From contig NZ_JAPEOB010000001.1 of NCBI RefSeq assembly GCF_026341775.1, forward strand, positions 4,154,001-4,218,000: 64,000 bases of DNA, given 5' to 3'. Below the pieces are notes generated by a model that saw only the letters and a list, made by a program, of their open reading frames with translations, was not told where the DNA came from and searched no databases. This DNA comes from Streptomyces sp. NBC_00654. GTDB lineage: Bacteria > Actinomycetota > Actinomycetes > Streptomycetales > Streptomycetaceae. The position numbers and the translations under genes were made by a program. Below, in pieces: positions 26,553 through 35,534 of this stretch; within the stretch, counting starts at the first letter, position 1, and the number at the start of each line of letters is the position of its first letter.

Positions 26553-27284
26553 ATGGCATCGAATGCGTCGGCTGGATTCGTCTCCACGCTGGCCACCAAC
26601 AAGGACCGGTTCCGCAAGACTCTGATCTCCGACCAGGTCTACGACCTGCTCCGCCAGGCCGTCGTCGGGGGCGACCTCGCGCCGAACGAGCGCGTGGTCG
26701 AGTCGGAGATCGCCCGACGCCTGGGGGTGAGCCAGGCCCCGGTGCGGGAGGCGGTCAAGCGGCTGGCCCGCGAGGGCCTGCTCATGCACGTCCCGCGTCG
26801 CGGCCACTTCGTCGTCGAGATCTCCGCGCAGGACGCCGAGTACGCCCGGCAGGTACGCGAACCGCTGGAGCGACTCGCCGCCCAGCTCGCCACCGAACAC
26901 CTCACCGACGACCACCTCCGCGAGCTCGACGCGCTGGTCGAGCGGATGCGGGACGCCGTCGCCGCGAGTGATGTGAGCCGATTCCGTGATGCCGACATCG
27001 AGTTCCACACGGTGGTCAGCCAGATCGCGGGCAATCCGTTCCTGGCCCGGATGTGGGAGGTCATCGAGCCGAGCCTGCGGACCCTGCGGGCCATCTCCGA
27101 CCCCCTCTTCGAGGGCGACTGGAGCGCCATGGCCGAGGAGCACGGCCGGCTCGTCGGCCTGTTGCGGTCCGGGGACGCCGATCTGGCGGCCGCGGCGTTC
27201 GCCGACCACGCGGCCGGCCGCGGGCCCGTGCCGGACGCGCGCGAGGTGAAGAGGAAGCCGCGCAAAGCCGCGGCCAAGAAGTGA
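26553..27284 (+). CDS. GntR-family (FadR/FCD) repressor of the glycan cluster
   Basis: This 243-residue regulator has an N-terminal winged helix-turn-helix of GntR type (about 25-85: ISDQVYDLLRQAVVGGDL, ESEIARRLGVSQAPVREAVKRLAREGL, HFVVEIS) and an FCD all-helical effector domain (about 95-215) with the metal-binding pattern D-x3-H (DADIEFH) and later His residues. Such regulators usually respond to sugar acids or related carboxylates. The C-terminal tail is very basic (KRKPRKAAAKK). Operators of one sequence lie before it and before the neighbouring catabolic and transport genes, so it is the local repressor and probably responds to a lactone or sugar acid from the pathway. ATG 26553 is preferred because earlier in-frame codons overlap the operator. 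Confidence 0.9.
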   Translation: MASNASAGFVSTLATNKDRFRKTLISDQVYDLLRQAVVGGDLAPNERVVESEIARRLGVSQAPVREAVKRLAREGLLMHVPRRGHFVVEISAQDAEYARQVREPLERLAAQLATEHLTDDHLRELDALVERMRDAVAASDVSRFRDADIEFHTVVSQIAGNPFLARMWEVIEPSLRTLRAISDPLFEGDWSAMAEEHGRLVGLLRSGDADLAAAAFADHAAGRGPVPDAREVKRKPRKAAAKK

Positions 27285-27303
27285 GCACCGCCCCAGCACC
27301 ACA

Positions 27304-27330
27304 GGCCCGAGCCGGATTCCGGCTCGGGCC
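27304..27330 (+). terminator. Strong hairpin terminator after the GntR gene
   Basis: GGCCCGAGCCGG and CCGGCTCGGGCC pair perfectly over 12 bp with an ATT loop, followed by TTCT. It lies 20 bp after the stop codon. Confidence 0.9.
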
Positions 27331-27536
27331 TTCTCACGGGGAAGCGGTCGGGGCTGACGAGCTGGTGCGTGGCTCAACGCTGTCCCGTCATCCCTGACGG
27401 GCGCGCGACGAGAGTCACGGTACCTCGCGGCGTTGTCGGAACGTCCGCATACATCCCGTATGCGGACGTCCCTCCGCCGTGCGACGCACCGCATCCGACG
27501 CCGCGCGCCGATCCGCCGGGGGCGACGGGACAGCCG

Positions 27537-29528
27537 TCAGCGGCGCGCGCCCGCCGTCCATTTCGGCGCCCCGTACTGGTAGGCGCCGAGGCTGGGCGTC
27601 GCATCCGTCGAGCCGTCGTTGATGCCCGGCAGCGCGATCGCCTGGTGGCGCGCGGGAGAATCGGCGGTCAGCCGGTAGTCGTTCCCGGCCGGGTCGGCGA
27701 AGAGCGGATCGGTCTCGCCGGGCAGGTTGTTCGAGAGGACGAGCCCGCCGTCGGTGGCACCGGCCAGACCGCGAATGGTGCCGATGTTGTTGTAGATCTT
27801 CGTGCCGGTCGACTGCCCCGGTTCCTTGACGTAGAACAGCGTCATTCCACCCGTGTTGTTGTACACGCCGTTGTTGTGCGAGCCGGTGCCCAGACCGTTG
27901 AGCATCACCGTGCCCTCCCGGTTGCCCCAGCCCACGTTGTTCGCGATCACCAGGTCGCTCTGGCCGTTGTCGGCGTAGACACCCGAGATCCCGAACGTGG
28001 TGAGAGTCGTGGCCGGCTCCGGATCGTGCAGCACGTTGTGATCGATGGACGTCCCCATCATCGAGGCGCTGCAGCAGGTGTAGATCGCGGCGACGTCGAG
28101 ACTGAGCCGGGCGTACCCGGAGATGTCGTTGTACGCGATCAGGTCCTTGCCCGGGGTGAGGCCCTCCACGGTGTTCCACTGGAGGTTGATGCCGCTGCGG
28201 CCGACCCGGCTGATCGTGTTGTGGGTGACCGTCTGGCTGTTGCCCTGGACGGCGATGCCCGCCGCGTACGTCCCCATGTAGTCCACGTCGTGGATCACGT
28301 TGTCCGTGGCGGTGTTGTTCTGCCCGCGCAGCGCGATCCCGTTGCCCGCGCTCAGCGACAGATCGCTGTTCACGATCCTGTTGTACGTGCCGTCCAGGAC
28401 GATGCCCGTGTCTCCGACGCCCCGCGTCACCGTGCTGCCGCAGTCCGTCGTGCCGCGCGTGATGTCGGTGTAGTGCGACAGATACGTACCGGTGATGCCG
28501 TCCAGCGTCACGCCGGTGCTGGTCGGTCCGGTCCTGATGGTGGAGGCGAACAGTCCGACGCCCGCCACCGTGGTGTGGCTCGCGGCCGTCAGATCGAAGG
28601 CCAGGGACCGGGCCTTCGCCTCGATGGTGTGCGCGGCGGGGCTGTCCTCGCTGTAGAGGTACAGGCGCTTCGCGGCCGGGTCGTAGAACCACTCCCCGGG
28701 GCGGGCGAGTTCGCCGATCTTCCCGGCGAGGGCGTACCGCGTCTCCTTCGGTACGACCTTGTGCACGCACGGCGGCGCGGCGTCCAGCGTCACCGAGCCG
28801 GCGGCGGAACTCTTCACCGTGCCGGTCGCCGAGACGTACCAGTAGCCGGTCAGGGCCCGCGCGCCGTCCCAGTACCCGGCGGGCCGGGTCAACGCCTCGT
28901 CCCTGATCGTCGCCTCCGCGCTGCCCGCGCCCGCGTACTGCAGCGTGGGGTCGAGCAGATCGAGCCCCGGGTAGGGCCACTGCGCCTCGACGTTCGCCTT
29001 CTTGTCGGTGAAGACCTGCACGGTGGTCACGTCGGATCCCAGGTCGACGGAGGTGCTGTAGACGTGTCCGGCGGCCACGGCGTCACTGAACGCCGAGTCC
29101 TGGGCGTACGGATCACTTTTGGCGATCTCCGCGACGTCCGCGCCGGTGACGGGCGCGAAGCCGCGCACCGGCGCGGTCCCGCTCAGCGTCACCTTCGCCC
29201 CGGGCGCCGCCCGGTAGGTGATCGGCAGCCCGGCGGTGCCCGACCGGGCCGGCACGACCGTCTCGGCGTACGTACCGGATTGGATCAGACAGGTGTCCCC
29301 GGGCTCCATGACGTCGGCGCACCGCTGGATGTGCTGGAACGCACGATCCGTACGGGTGCCCTTGTCGGAGTCCCGGCCCGAGGGAGCGACGTAATACACC
29401 TCTCCGGCCCGGGACTTGTGCGGAAGCGCGGCGGCCGGAACGGCGGCCGCCACCACGGACAGCGACGCGAGCAGGGCGGCTGCGGACCACGACCCCTTAC
29501 CGGGACGTGGCCACCATTTCCTCGACAC
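27537..29528 (-). CDS. Secreted right-handed beta-helix protein, probable polysaccharide lyase/hydrolase
   Basis: This 663-residue extracellular protein starts with a long signal peptide (about 1-38). EVYYVAPSGRDSDKGT plus FQHIQRCADVMEPGDTCLIQSGTY is the classic opening of parallel beta-helix glycan enzymes. The middle (about 300-560) has repeated N-x-I/V and G-I-x-L turns typical of PbH1 repeats. It ends with FADPAGNDYRL and SPARHQA, a common closing block in beta-helix lyases and GH141-type proteins. I chose GTG 29528 because AAAGGA precedes it at ideal spacing; ATG 29573 overlaps the permease stop but lacks this. It would release oligosaccharides for the ABC transporter encoded just upstream. 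Which polymer it attacks cannot be told from the sequence. Confidence 0.82.
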   Translation of the reverse strand: MSRKWWPRPGKGSWSAAALLASLSVVAAAVPAAALPHKSRAGEVYYVAPSGRDSDKGTRTDRAFQHIQRCADVMEPGDTCLIQSGTYAETVVPARSGTAGLPITYRAAPGAKVTLSGTAPVRGFAPVTGADVAEIAKSDPYAQDSAFSDAVAAGHVYSTSVDLGSDVTTVQVFTDKKANVEAQWPYPGLDLLDPTLQYAGAGSAEATIRDEALTRPAGYWDGARALTGYWYVSATGTVKSSAAGSVTLDAAPPCVHKVVPKETRYALAGKIGELARPGEWFYDPAAKRLYLYSEDSPAAHTIEAKARSLAFDLTAASHTTVAGVGLFASTIRTGPTSTGVTLDGITGTYLSHYTDITRGTTDCGSTVTRGVGDTGIVLDGTYNRIVNSDLSLSAGNGIALRGQNNTATDNVIHDVDYMGTYAAGIAVQGNSQTVTHNTISRVGRSGINLQWNTVEGLTPGKDLIAYNDISGYARLSLDVAAIYTCCSASMMGTSIDHNVLHDPEPATTLTTFGISGVYADNGQSDLVIANNVGWGNREGTVMLNGLGTGSHNNGVYNNTGGMTLFYVKEPGQSTGTKIYNNIGTIRGLAGATDGGLVLSNNLPGETDPLFADPAGNDYRLTADSPARHQAIALPGINDGSTDATPSLGAYQYGAPKWTAGARR

Positions 29529-29569
29529 TGGACGGTCCTTTCTTCTCTGGCGGAATGCGGTCCGCCCGC

Positions 29570-30484
29570 TCATCCCTTCACCGCGCCCACCGTCAGACCG
29601 CTGATGATGTGGCGCTGCATGTAGATGAAGAAGATGATCACGGGCGCGATGGCGAGCAGAAGGTTGGGGAACACCTTCGTCAGGTCGGTGGAGTACTGGC
29701 TGATGCCGGCGTAGATCGCCGTCGTCACCGTGTAGTGCCCGGACGAGGGGCTGAGCAGGATCTGCGGCGAGATGAAGTCGTTCCAGATCCCGATCGAGTT
29801 GAGGATCAGAACGGTGACGACCGCCGGACGCATCAGCGGGAAGATGATGGTCCAGAAGGTCCGGTAGCGGCCCGCGCCGTCGATCGTCGCCGCATGGTCG
29901 ATGTCCACCGGAATCGTGCGGATGAAGCCCACGAACAGGAAGATGCTGACCGGCAGCGTGGAGGCCACATCGTGTGCGACCAGACCGGTCACGGTGTTGG
30001 CGAGACCGATCTCGCGCAGTACGTAGATCACCGGAATGATCACGGCGGCGCCGGGGATGAACGTGCCGGCCAGGAAGTACAGCAGCACCAGCTGCGTCCG
30101 CTTCTTGAGGCTGCGGGCTATCGCGTACGCCGCCGGTCCCGCAAGCGCGATGCAGAGCACGTCCACCGTGATGACGAGGAACAGCGTGAAACCGTAACCG
30201 CCGATGACGTTGTACTGCGGATTGCTGATGGCGGCAGACATGTGCTCGAAGGTCATCCCGCTCAAGGGGATCGAGAACGGGCTGTCGAGGATGTCCTGCT
30301 GCGACTTGAAGGCGTTCACGACGAGCAGGTACACGGGCACGATCATGACGACGAACAGCAGGCCCAGGAGCGCCCAGCGCAGGGGGGAGCGGGACTCCCG
30401 CCGTTCCGTCCGTGAGACCTCCGGTGCGGAAGCCGGTGCGGTCCGCGGTCTGTCGCGGACCTTTGGTTCAGTGACGACCACCAT
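29570..30484 (-). CDS. Sugar ABC transporter permease, MalG-like (CUT1)
   Basis: This 304-residue inner membrane protein has six predicted membrane helices and the binding-protein-dependent permease loop AATIDGAGRYRTFWTIIFPLMRP (EAA motif), which contacts the ATPase. The N terminus is a charged cytoplasmic tail of about 35 residues, and the last residues GLTVGAVKG are typical of MalG-type subunits. It follows the partner permease by 6 bp, so both come from one operon with the binding protein. The ATPase subunit is absent from the cluster. Confidence 0.93.
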   Translation of the reverse strand: MVVVTEPKVRDRPRTAPASAPEVSRTERRESRSPLRWALLGLLFVVMIVPVYLLVVNAFKSQQDILDSPFSIPLSGMTFEHMSAAISNPQYNVIGGYGFTLFLVITVDVLCIALAGPAAYAIARSLKKRTQLVLLYFLAGTFIPGAAVIIPVIYVLREIGLANTVTGLVAHDVASTLPVSIFLFVGFIRTIPVDIDHAATIDGAGRYRTFWTIIFPLMRPAVVTVLILNSIGIWNDFISPQILLSPSSGHYTVTTAIYAGISQYSTDLTKVFPNLLLAIAPVIIFFIYMQRHIISGLTVGAVKG

Positions 30485-30490
30485 CGGCTC

Positions 30491-31441
30491 CTAACCGGTC
30501 GCAGCTTGGTCCTGGCGGTTGCGCAGCGCGGTCACGACGAGGGCGAGCGCGGCGGAGACGACCATCAGGAACACCGCCTGAGCCGTCGCGTAACCGACCT
30601 TGGTGCCCTCGAAGGACCGGGCGAGAATGAGATAGGTGAAGGTCTGCGTGGAGCCGGCCGGCCCTCCGCCGGTGAGGCTGACCACGATGTCGTACGCCCT
30701 CAGCAGGCCGACCAGGTTCAGTACGGTCGCCACGGTGATCACGGGCGCGATCATCGGGACCACGATGCGCAGATTGATCTGCCGCCTGCTGGCGCCGTCC
30801 ATCGCCGCGGCTTCCAGGAGCTCCGCCGGGACGGTCTGCAGGGCGGCCACGAACAGCACGACGTTGAAGCCGAAGCCGGCCCACACGATGACACCGATCA
30901 ACGTGTACAGCGCGAACTTCTCGTCGAAGAGAAAGCCGATCGGCTCCATGCCGAACGTGGCGAGGGTGTTGTTGACCGCCCCGTTCGTGCCGAGGATCGC
31001 CGCCCAGAGATAGCCGAGGATCAACGCGCTGATCACGTGCGGGAAGTAGGCGACGGCGCGGAAGAACGAGTTCGTACGCGATCGGCCCTTGAGGATCAGC
31101 GCGTACATCAGGCCCGCGCCGACCATCGAAGCGGTGCCGATCGCGGTGATCATCGCGGTCACGTACCAGGCGTCCGTCGAACTCGGGTCGTCGAAGAGGT
31201 GCTGGTAGTTCTCCCACCCGATGACCTTCGCCGTGGAGAAACCGTCCCAGTCCGTGAAGCTGAGGTAGATCGCCACACCCACGGGCACGACCGTCAGCAC
31301 GGTGTACAGGAGCACGGCCGGGCCCATCATGCCGAACGTGACGGCCGCCTCGCGGACGTGGGCCCGCCTGCGGCCGGAGCCGGGTGCCGCCGAGGCGGCG
31401 CAGGAGCGCGGCTCCCGCCGCGTCAGTTCTGCGAGTTCCAC
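30491..31441 (-). CDS. Sugar ABC transporter permease, MalF-like (CUT1)
   Basis: This 316-residue permease begins its first membrane helix at FGMMGPAVLLYTVLTVVPVG. Its EAA loop is EAAAMDGASRRQINLRIVVPMIAP, and the TGGGPAGSTQT segment is typical of MalF/UgpA-type subunits. I place the start at GTG 31441, which overlaps the end of the binding-protein gene by 19 bp; the ribosome site is weak, and the first ATG in frame would remove the cytoplasmic tail. It forms a heterodimer with the MalG-like protein downstream. Confidence 0.87.
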   Translation of the reverse strand: MELAELTRREPRSCAASAAPGSGRRRAHVREAAVTFGMMGPAVLLYTVLTVVPVGVAIYLSFTDWDGFSTAKVIGWENYQHLFDDPSSTDAWYVTAMITAIGTASMVGAGLMYALILKGRSRTNSFFRAVAYFPHVISALILGYLWAAILGTNGAVNNTLATFGMEPIGFLFDEKFALYTLIGVIVWAGFGFNVVLFVAALQTVPAELLEAAAMDGASRRQINLRIVVPMIAPVITVATVLNLVGLLRAYDIVVSLTGGGPAGSTQTFTYLILARSFEGTKVGYATAQAVFLMVVSAALALVVTALRNRQDQAATG

Positions 31442-32670
31442 CACTTGTCCAATCCGCCCGCGGCGTCCTTCGCGGAGGTGCCTGTGTACAGGGACTGGAT
31501 CTGCTTGTTGAGCTCGTCGCTGAACCCGGCGACCGGCTGGTTCTCGCCGGACTTGACGAGTACCGACGGAGTCCCGTCGAGGATCTTCTGCACCGAGGTG
31601 CCGAGGCTGGACATCGGGTAGCCGAATCCCGTGCGCAGATTGCCGTCGGCGGCGAGCTGGCTCTTGATCGCTTCCTCGTCGGTGACCAGCCACTTCACGA
31701 GGTCGATGGCCTCGGCCTGGTGGCGCGACTGTTTGACCACGGTGTAGGGGTTCGAGATGTTGCCGAACTGGCCGGACGGGTAGGCGCCGTCGGTCGGCAT
31801 CGTGAAGACACCGATCTCGTCGCTCTTCTTCGCCGCGTCCGCCGCGGGCACGAAGAAGGAACCCATCATGTACATCGCCGACTTGCCGTTGAGGAAGGCG
31901 GTCTGCCCGTCGGCGTACGTCAGACCCAGCGCGCTCTTGTCGAGGTAGCCCTTGTCGATCCACTGCTCGTAGCGCTTCAGGTACGGCACATAGCCGCTGT
32001 CGGCGAAGGAGACCTCGCCGTCGTTGCGCTGCTTGATCCACCGCGGGTTCCCGGTGAGCACACCCGCGTCGGCCATCATCGAGAACTGCCCGCCCGTCAC
32101 CCACTGGCCGGCGGTCTGCAACGGCTTGTAGCCCGCGGACTTCAGGCTGTCCATGGCGGCGGTGAACTGACTCAGCGTCCGGATCTTCGACGCGTTCACG
32201 CCGGCCTTCGCGAAGGCCGCCTTGTTGTAGAAGACCAGCGACTGGATCTGCTCGCCGACGCCGACCATGTACGTCCTGCCGCCGACGGCGTACTGGCCGG
32301 CCAGCGGTGTGTCCTTCGTCCAGGCCTGGTCGGACAGGTCCGTGAAGAGTTTGACCGTGTCGGGGGCCGGGATGATCTGCTGGGCGATGTCGGGCGGGTC
32401 GCCGGCGGCGAGGTCCTGGGTGAGCTTGGCGTTGGCCGAGATCGTCCCGGTCAGCTCCAGCTTCACCTTCACTCCGGGGTGGCTCTTCTCGTACGTCGCG
32501 AAGAGGCCTTTCCAGTACTGCTCTGTCAGGTTCGGCGAGATGTTGACGATGACACGGAGAGTCGTGCCCTCCGCGGCCCCGTCGGAACCGCTTCCCCCGC
32601 AGCCGACCGCGGAGGCCAGCACGAGCGGAGCCAGCGCGACCGCGGAGGCTCGGTGCCACATGGTTCTCAT
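31423..32670 (-). CDS. Extracellular sugar-binding lipoprotein of ABC transporter
   Basis: This 415-residue family 1 solute-binding protein captures an oligosaccharide outside the cell. The signal peptide ends in a lipobox (LASAVGC, Cys about residue 24), so it is lipid-anchored. The mature part shows the usual pattern ANAKLTQDLAAGDPPDIAQ, SLVFYNKAAFAKAGV, FLNGKSAMYMMGSFF and a Trp-rich end. I start at ATG 32670 (GGAG before it); the longer frame to 32802 would cross the regulatory region. It heads the four-gene operon of binding protein, two permeases and beta-helix enzyme. Operator copies at 32701 and 32804 suggest repression by the GntR protein. Confidence 0.93.
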   Translation of the reverse strand: MRTMWHRASAVALAPLVLASAVGCGGSGSDGAAEGTTLRVIVNISPNLTEQYWKGLFATYEKSHPGVKVKLELTGTISANAKLTQDLAAGDPPDIAQQIIPAPDTVKLFTDLSDQAWTKDTPLAGQYAVGGRTYMVGVGEQIQSLVFYNKAAFAKAGVNASKIRTLSQFTAAMDSLKSAGYKPLQTAGQWVTGGQFSMMADAGVLTGNPRWIKQRNDGEVSFADSGYVPYLKRYEQWIDKGYLDKSALGLTYADGQTAFLNGKSAMYMMGSFFVPAADAAKKSDEIGVFTMPTDGAYPSGQFGNISNPYTVVKQSRHQAEAIDLVKWLVTDEEAIKSQLAADGNLRTGFGYPMSSLGTSVQKILDGTPSVLVKSGENQPVAGFSDELNKQIQSLYTGTSAKDAAGGLDKWWNSQN

Positions 32671-32700
32671 CGGACACGCTCCATTGCGTAGTCGTGAATA

Positions 32701-32714
32701 ATCGATAGCTGAGG
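32701..32714 (-). promoter_or_regulatory. Degenerate GntR operator half-site
   Basis: ATCG-ATAGC-TGAG keeps the left arm and spacer of the operator but not the right arm. It lies 31 bp before the sugar-binding protein start. It may be a weak site. Confidence 0.45.
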
Positions 32715-32803
32715 TGCAGTTGCAGGTGTTCGTGCGAGTTCGGCAGGAAGGGGAGGGGCGCCGCGGTCCGAACGGTGCGGACGGGGCCCGGTAGGCGCCC
32801 ATG

Positions 32804-32822
32804 GCAATCGCCTATCGATTGC
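32804..32822. promoter_or_regulatory. GntR operator upstream of the sugar transport operon
   Basis: GCAATCG-CCTAT-CGATTGC is a perfect palindrome with 7-bp arms; on the minus strand the spacer reads ATAGG as in the other sites. It lies 134 bp upstream of the binding-protein start. The stretch 32823-33140 between the divergent operons holds no supported gene. Confidence 0.82.
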
Positions 32823-33140
32823 TGATGCTATGGGTGGCACCCCGCATGTTCAAGGGTGCTGCCGAAACCGCTTGCTCCCGATCGCCCGCTGCCGGTGCAC
32901 GGCGACACGGTCCGCTGGTCAGGGGTCGGGGAAGCGTCTGGACCGGACGGGTCGAGCGCCCCCAACTGTCCGGCAGCGGCGGGCATCCGCGGTCCCGCGG
33001 ATCCCGGGCCGGGGCCTCGGTGGGGATCGCGCTCTCCGTCGTGGAACGCCCGCGCCCATGCCGGGGCGAGCGGCCGCGGTGCAGTGGACATGGAGGACTC
33101 CTGACGGATTGACAGCACTAATCGATTGGCTGTTATCTAC

Positions 33141-33155
33141 CATCGATAGACGATG
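33141..33155. promoter_or_regulatory. GntR operator before the RraA-like gene
   Basis: CATCG-ATAGA-CGATG with perfect 5-bp arms, 45 bp before the start codon at 33201. A further ATCGATTGG half-site sits at 33121. Confidence 0.82.
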
Positions 33156-33200
33156 ATGTCACTGGCGTTGCGTGCGGGGAGCGCGCGGAGAGGCACGTGA

Positions 33201-34010
33201 ATGAACCAGAGCAGGGAACAAGGAACGTCGTCGGCGGGGGAGACCCCGGCCTACGAGTCGATGCGGTCGCCGGTCCACACCTCGTCCTTCCGGCGGCCGA
33301 CCCGGCGGATGGTGGAGGCGCTGGAGGATGTGAGCGCGGCGACGGCCTGCGCGAAGCTGCACCAGATGGGCATCACCAGGACTTTCATCGACGGGCCCGT
33401 GCCGCTGCACCGGGAACCGGACGTCAAGGTCACCGGCGGTGCGGTCACCCTGCAGTTCCTGCCGCAGCGCGAGGACGTCTTCAACGGCGCCGCACAGGAG
33501 GACATCGAGCGCAAGACCCCGCTGTGGGGGGTACTGGAGTCGATCACACCCGGCGACGTGCTGGTGATCTCGGCGCAGGCGAGCCACTTCACCGGCTGTC
33601 TCGGCGACATGCTGGTGCGTTACTTCAAGCTGCGCGGCGGCGCCGGGATCGTCGTGGACGGGCGGGTACGGGACGCGGCGCGGATCCGTGCCCTCGGCGT
33701 CCCGGTCTGGTGCACCGGAGTCACCCCGCACTACGCTTCGCAGACGGAGCTCTTCCCCTCCGCGTTCAACGTGCCGGTGGGTGTCGGCGGCACCCTGGTG
33801 ACGCCGGGCGACCTGATCGTGGCCGACGAGGACGGAGCCGTGGTCGTACCGCAGGACCGCGCGGTCCCGCTGGCGGAGGACTCGCTCCTGCACCAGGACC
33901 GTGAGGCCTTCGCGCGCCGCCGCCTCGACGAGGGCGGCCTGCTCTCCGACTACTATCCGCTCACCGGTGAAGGGCTGGACGAGTATCTGGCGAGCAGGCC
34001 CGCGACCTGA
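33201..34010 (+). CDS. RraA-like / class II HMG-type aldolase family protein
   Basis: This 269-residue protein has the RraA/HMG aldolase fold. The motif GGAGIVVDGRVRD contains the substrate-binding Arg and the metal-binding Asp of this family (Arg155 or Arg157, Asp158), and GCLGDML (about 132-138) is the preceding conserved Gly loop. Relatives include 4-hydroxy-4-methyl-2-oxoglutarate aldolases, which cleave 4-hydroxy-2-oxo acids to pyruvate, and RraA itself, an RNase E inhibitor, which is unlikely here. The GntR operator just upstream places it in the glycan regulon, so it could cleave a 2-oxo-3-deoxy sugar acid. The ribosome site GGAGAGG precedes ATG 33201. The enzymatic role is inferred. 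Confidence 0.85.
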   Translation: MNQSREQGTSSAGETPAYESMRSPVHTSSFRRPTRRMVEALEDVSAATACAKLHQMGITRTFIDGPVPLHREPDVKVTGGAVTLQFLPQREDVFNGAAQEDIERKTPLWGVLESITPGDVLVISAQASHFTGCLGDMLVRYFKLRGGAGIVVDGRVRDAARIRALGVPVWCTGVTPHYASQTELFPSAFNVPVGVGGTLVTPGDLIVADEDGAVVVPQDRAVPLAEDSLLHQDREAFARRRLDEGGLLSDYYPLTGEGLDEYLASRPAT

Positions 34011-34025
34011 CCGCTCGTGGGCACC

Positions 34026-34051
34026 GTACGGGGACGGCTCCGTCCCCGTAC
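34026..34051. terminator. Bidirectional hairpin terminator
   Basis: GTACGGGGACG (34026-34036) and CGTCCCCGTAC (34041-34051) pair perfectly around GCTC, centred between two convergent genes. Confidence 0.85.
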
Positions 34052-34076
34052 AGGACGCGCCGGCGGCGTTCCGGCT

Positions 34077-35381
34077 TCAACGAAGTCCGTAGTAGAGGGA
34101 GTTGTGCGTGGTGTCCGGAAGATAGAGCACATCGTGGCCGTCCGAGTCCCGCCGCACCGCGAGCCGGTCCGCGCTCACGCCCGGCGCGGCGGACTGCGCG
34201 CTCCAGGCCCCGTCCGCCGACTGCGTCGCGGCGAAGACCCGGTCGGTGCCGGAAGCGGTCACGTAGTAGATCCGCTTGGTGTCCGTCCCGTCCCACGTGA
34301 TGCCGAGGGCGGCCGAGGTCTGGCCGCCGGCGTACACGGTCTTGCTGACCCAGTCGCTGCCGCTCGGATAGGAGTAGTACACACGGAAGTTGCCGCCGCT
34401 GTCGGCCGAGCGGTAGCGGTAGGCGACCTTCGGGACGGAGCCGTCGAGGGTGAGCTTGGCGCTCTGGACCGCGGGACCGGTGTACGCGTTGTCGATGCTC
34501 CACTCCTCGCCCGCGGTGAGCTGCTGAATCACGTCGGAGGTGTCGGGCGTCACCGGGACGGTGAGCGCCGCCCCCGTGCTGTCGGCGAAGCCGCCGGTCG
34601 CCGGGTCGTAGCGCAGGTAGGACAGCTTGTGGCGGAACCCGGTCGCCGGCGCCTTGGCCCACTCGTACAACAGGTGCAAACGTCCCTCGCCGTCCACCGT
34701 CAGGTCGTCGGGATACACGGAGCGGTTCGGCGCGCCGGCGAAGGTGGCGACCACACTCCAGCGCGCCGCCGAGTTGTCCCAGCGATAGAGCTTGCCGGGG
34801 CGCTGGTCGGCACCGGCGCCGACACGGGCTGCCAGGTACAGATCGCCGTTGGGGGCCGTGGCGACGATCGGGTAGGTGATGCCCTGGCCCTGGTCGGGCA
34901 GTTCGGCCGCGTGGTCGGTGACGTCCCCGCCCGGGGCCTCGGTACGGAAGTAGCGCCAGGCGTCGGCGTGCATGGAGGCGAACACGTGCAGACGGCCACT
35001 GCCGTCCCGCGCCACGGACGGCTGGTTGTGGCCGTTGTCGTCGGGGAACTCGGCCCGCGCCCCGCTCCGGTCGCGCAGCGGCAGAAGGCTCCAGACCCCG
35101 TCCGGGTCGCGCCGCGCGATGGCGGGCCGGTGCGTGGCGGCCGTCGAGCCCGGCTCGTTGAAGGCGAAGTACGTGTACTGGCCCCGGCCCTTGTACGTGG
35201 CGACCGGCGTCCACCAGGCGGCCTGGTTCGACGAGTCCATCGCGTACGGGACCTTCTCCAGCACCGTCGCCGCGGCTGCCGTGCTCTGCCCGGTGTCGGC
35301 ACGGGCGGCTGTGACGGGTGAGAGCAGGGCGGCCAGGGCCGCGGCCGAGGCGGTGTACGTGCGTGCCGTGGGACGTCGCAA
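34077..35381 (-). CDS. Secreted BNR_4-type beta-propeller protein (possible lyase)
   Basis: This 434-residue exported protein has a signal peptide of about 30 residues. The mature sequence repeats short blade-like units. DDNGHNQPSVARDGSGRLHVFASMH (about 117-141) is the signature block of the BNR_4 family, which includes beta-propeller polysaccharide lyases of the ulvan/rhamnogalacturonan type and many uncharacterised proteins. I chose TTG 35381 since AAGGAG lies 6 bases before it; in-frame extension to 35522 has no ribosome site. It follows the second sugar-binding protein gene by 153 bp on the same strand, so it is probably the last gene of that operon. Activity is not proven by the sequence. 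Confidence 0.75.
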   Translation of the reverse strand: MRRPTARTYTASAAALAALLSPVTAARADTGQSTAAAATVLEKVPYAMDSSNQAAWWTPVATYKGRGQYTYFAFNEPGSTAATHRPAIARRDPDGVWSLLPLRDRSGARAEFPDDNGHNQPSVARDGSGRLHVFASMHADAWRYFRTEAPGGDVTDHAAELPDQGQGITYPIVATAPNGDLYLAARVGAGADQRPGKLYRWDNSAARWSVVATFAGAPNRSVYPDDLTVDGEGRLHLLYEWAKAPATGFRHKLSYLRYDPATGGFADSTGAALTVPVTPDTSDVIQQLTAGEEWSIDNAYTGPAVQSAKLTLDGSVPKVAYRYRSADSGGNFRVYYSYPSGSDWVSKTVYAGGQTSAALGITWDGTDTKRIYYVTASGTDRVFAATQSADGAWSAQSAAPGVSADRLAVRRDSDGHDVLYLPDTTHNSLYYGLR

Positions 35382-35534
35382 GGTGAGCTCCTTCGCGGGT
35401 GCGTGCTCGGGCGTGGAGATGACGCGGACGGCAGCGGCCCGAGGGCCGGCCGGCGCGGTCGTCGTACGGGGTACGGAGCAGGGCCCGGCGAGGGTCGTTC
35501 GACATTCACCGGGCCCGGACAACGGCGCTGCCTC

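Noticed and set aside
30491..32677. 728-codon frame read as one large protein
   Set aside because: Only its 3' part is the permease; the 5' part is out of frame with the binding-protein gene, which is the real coding sequence there.
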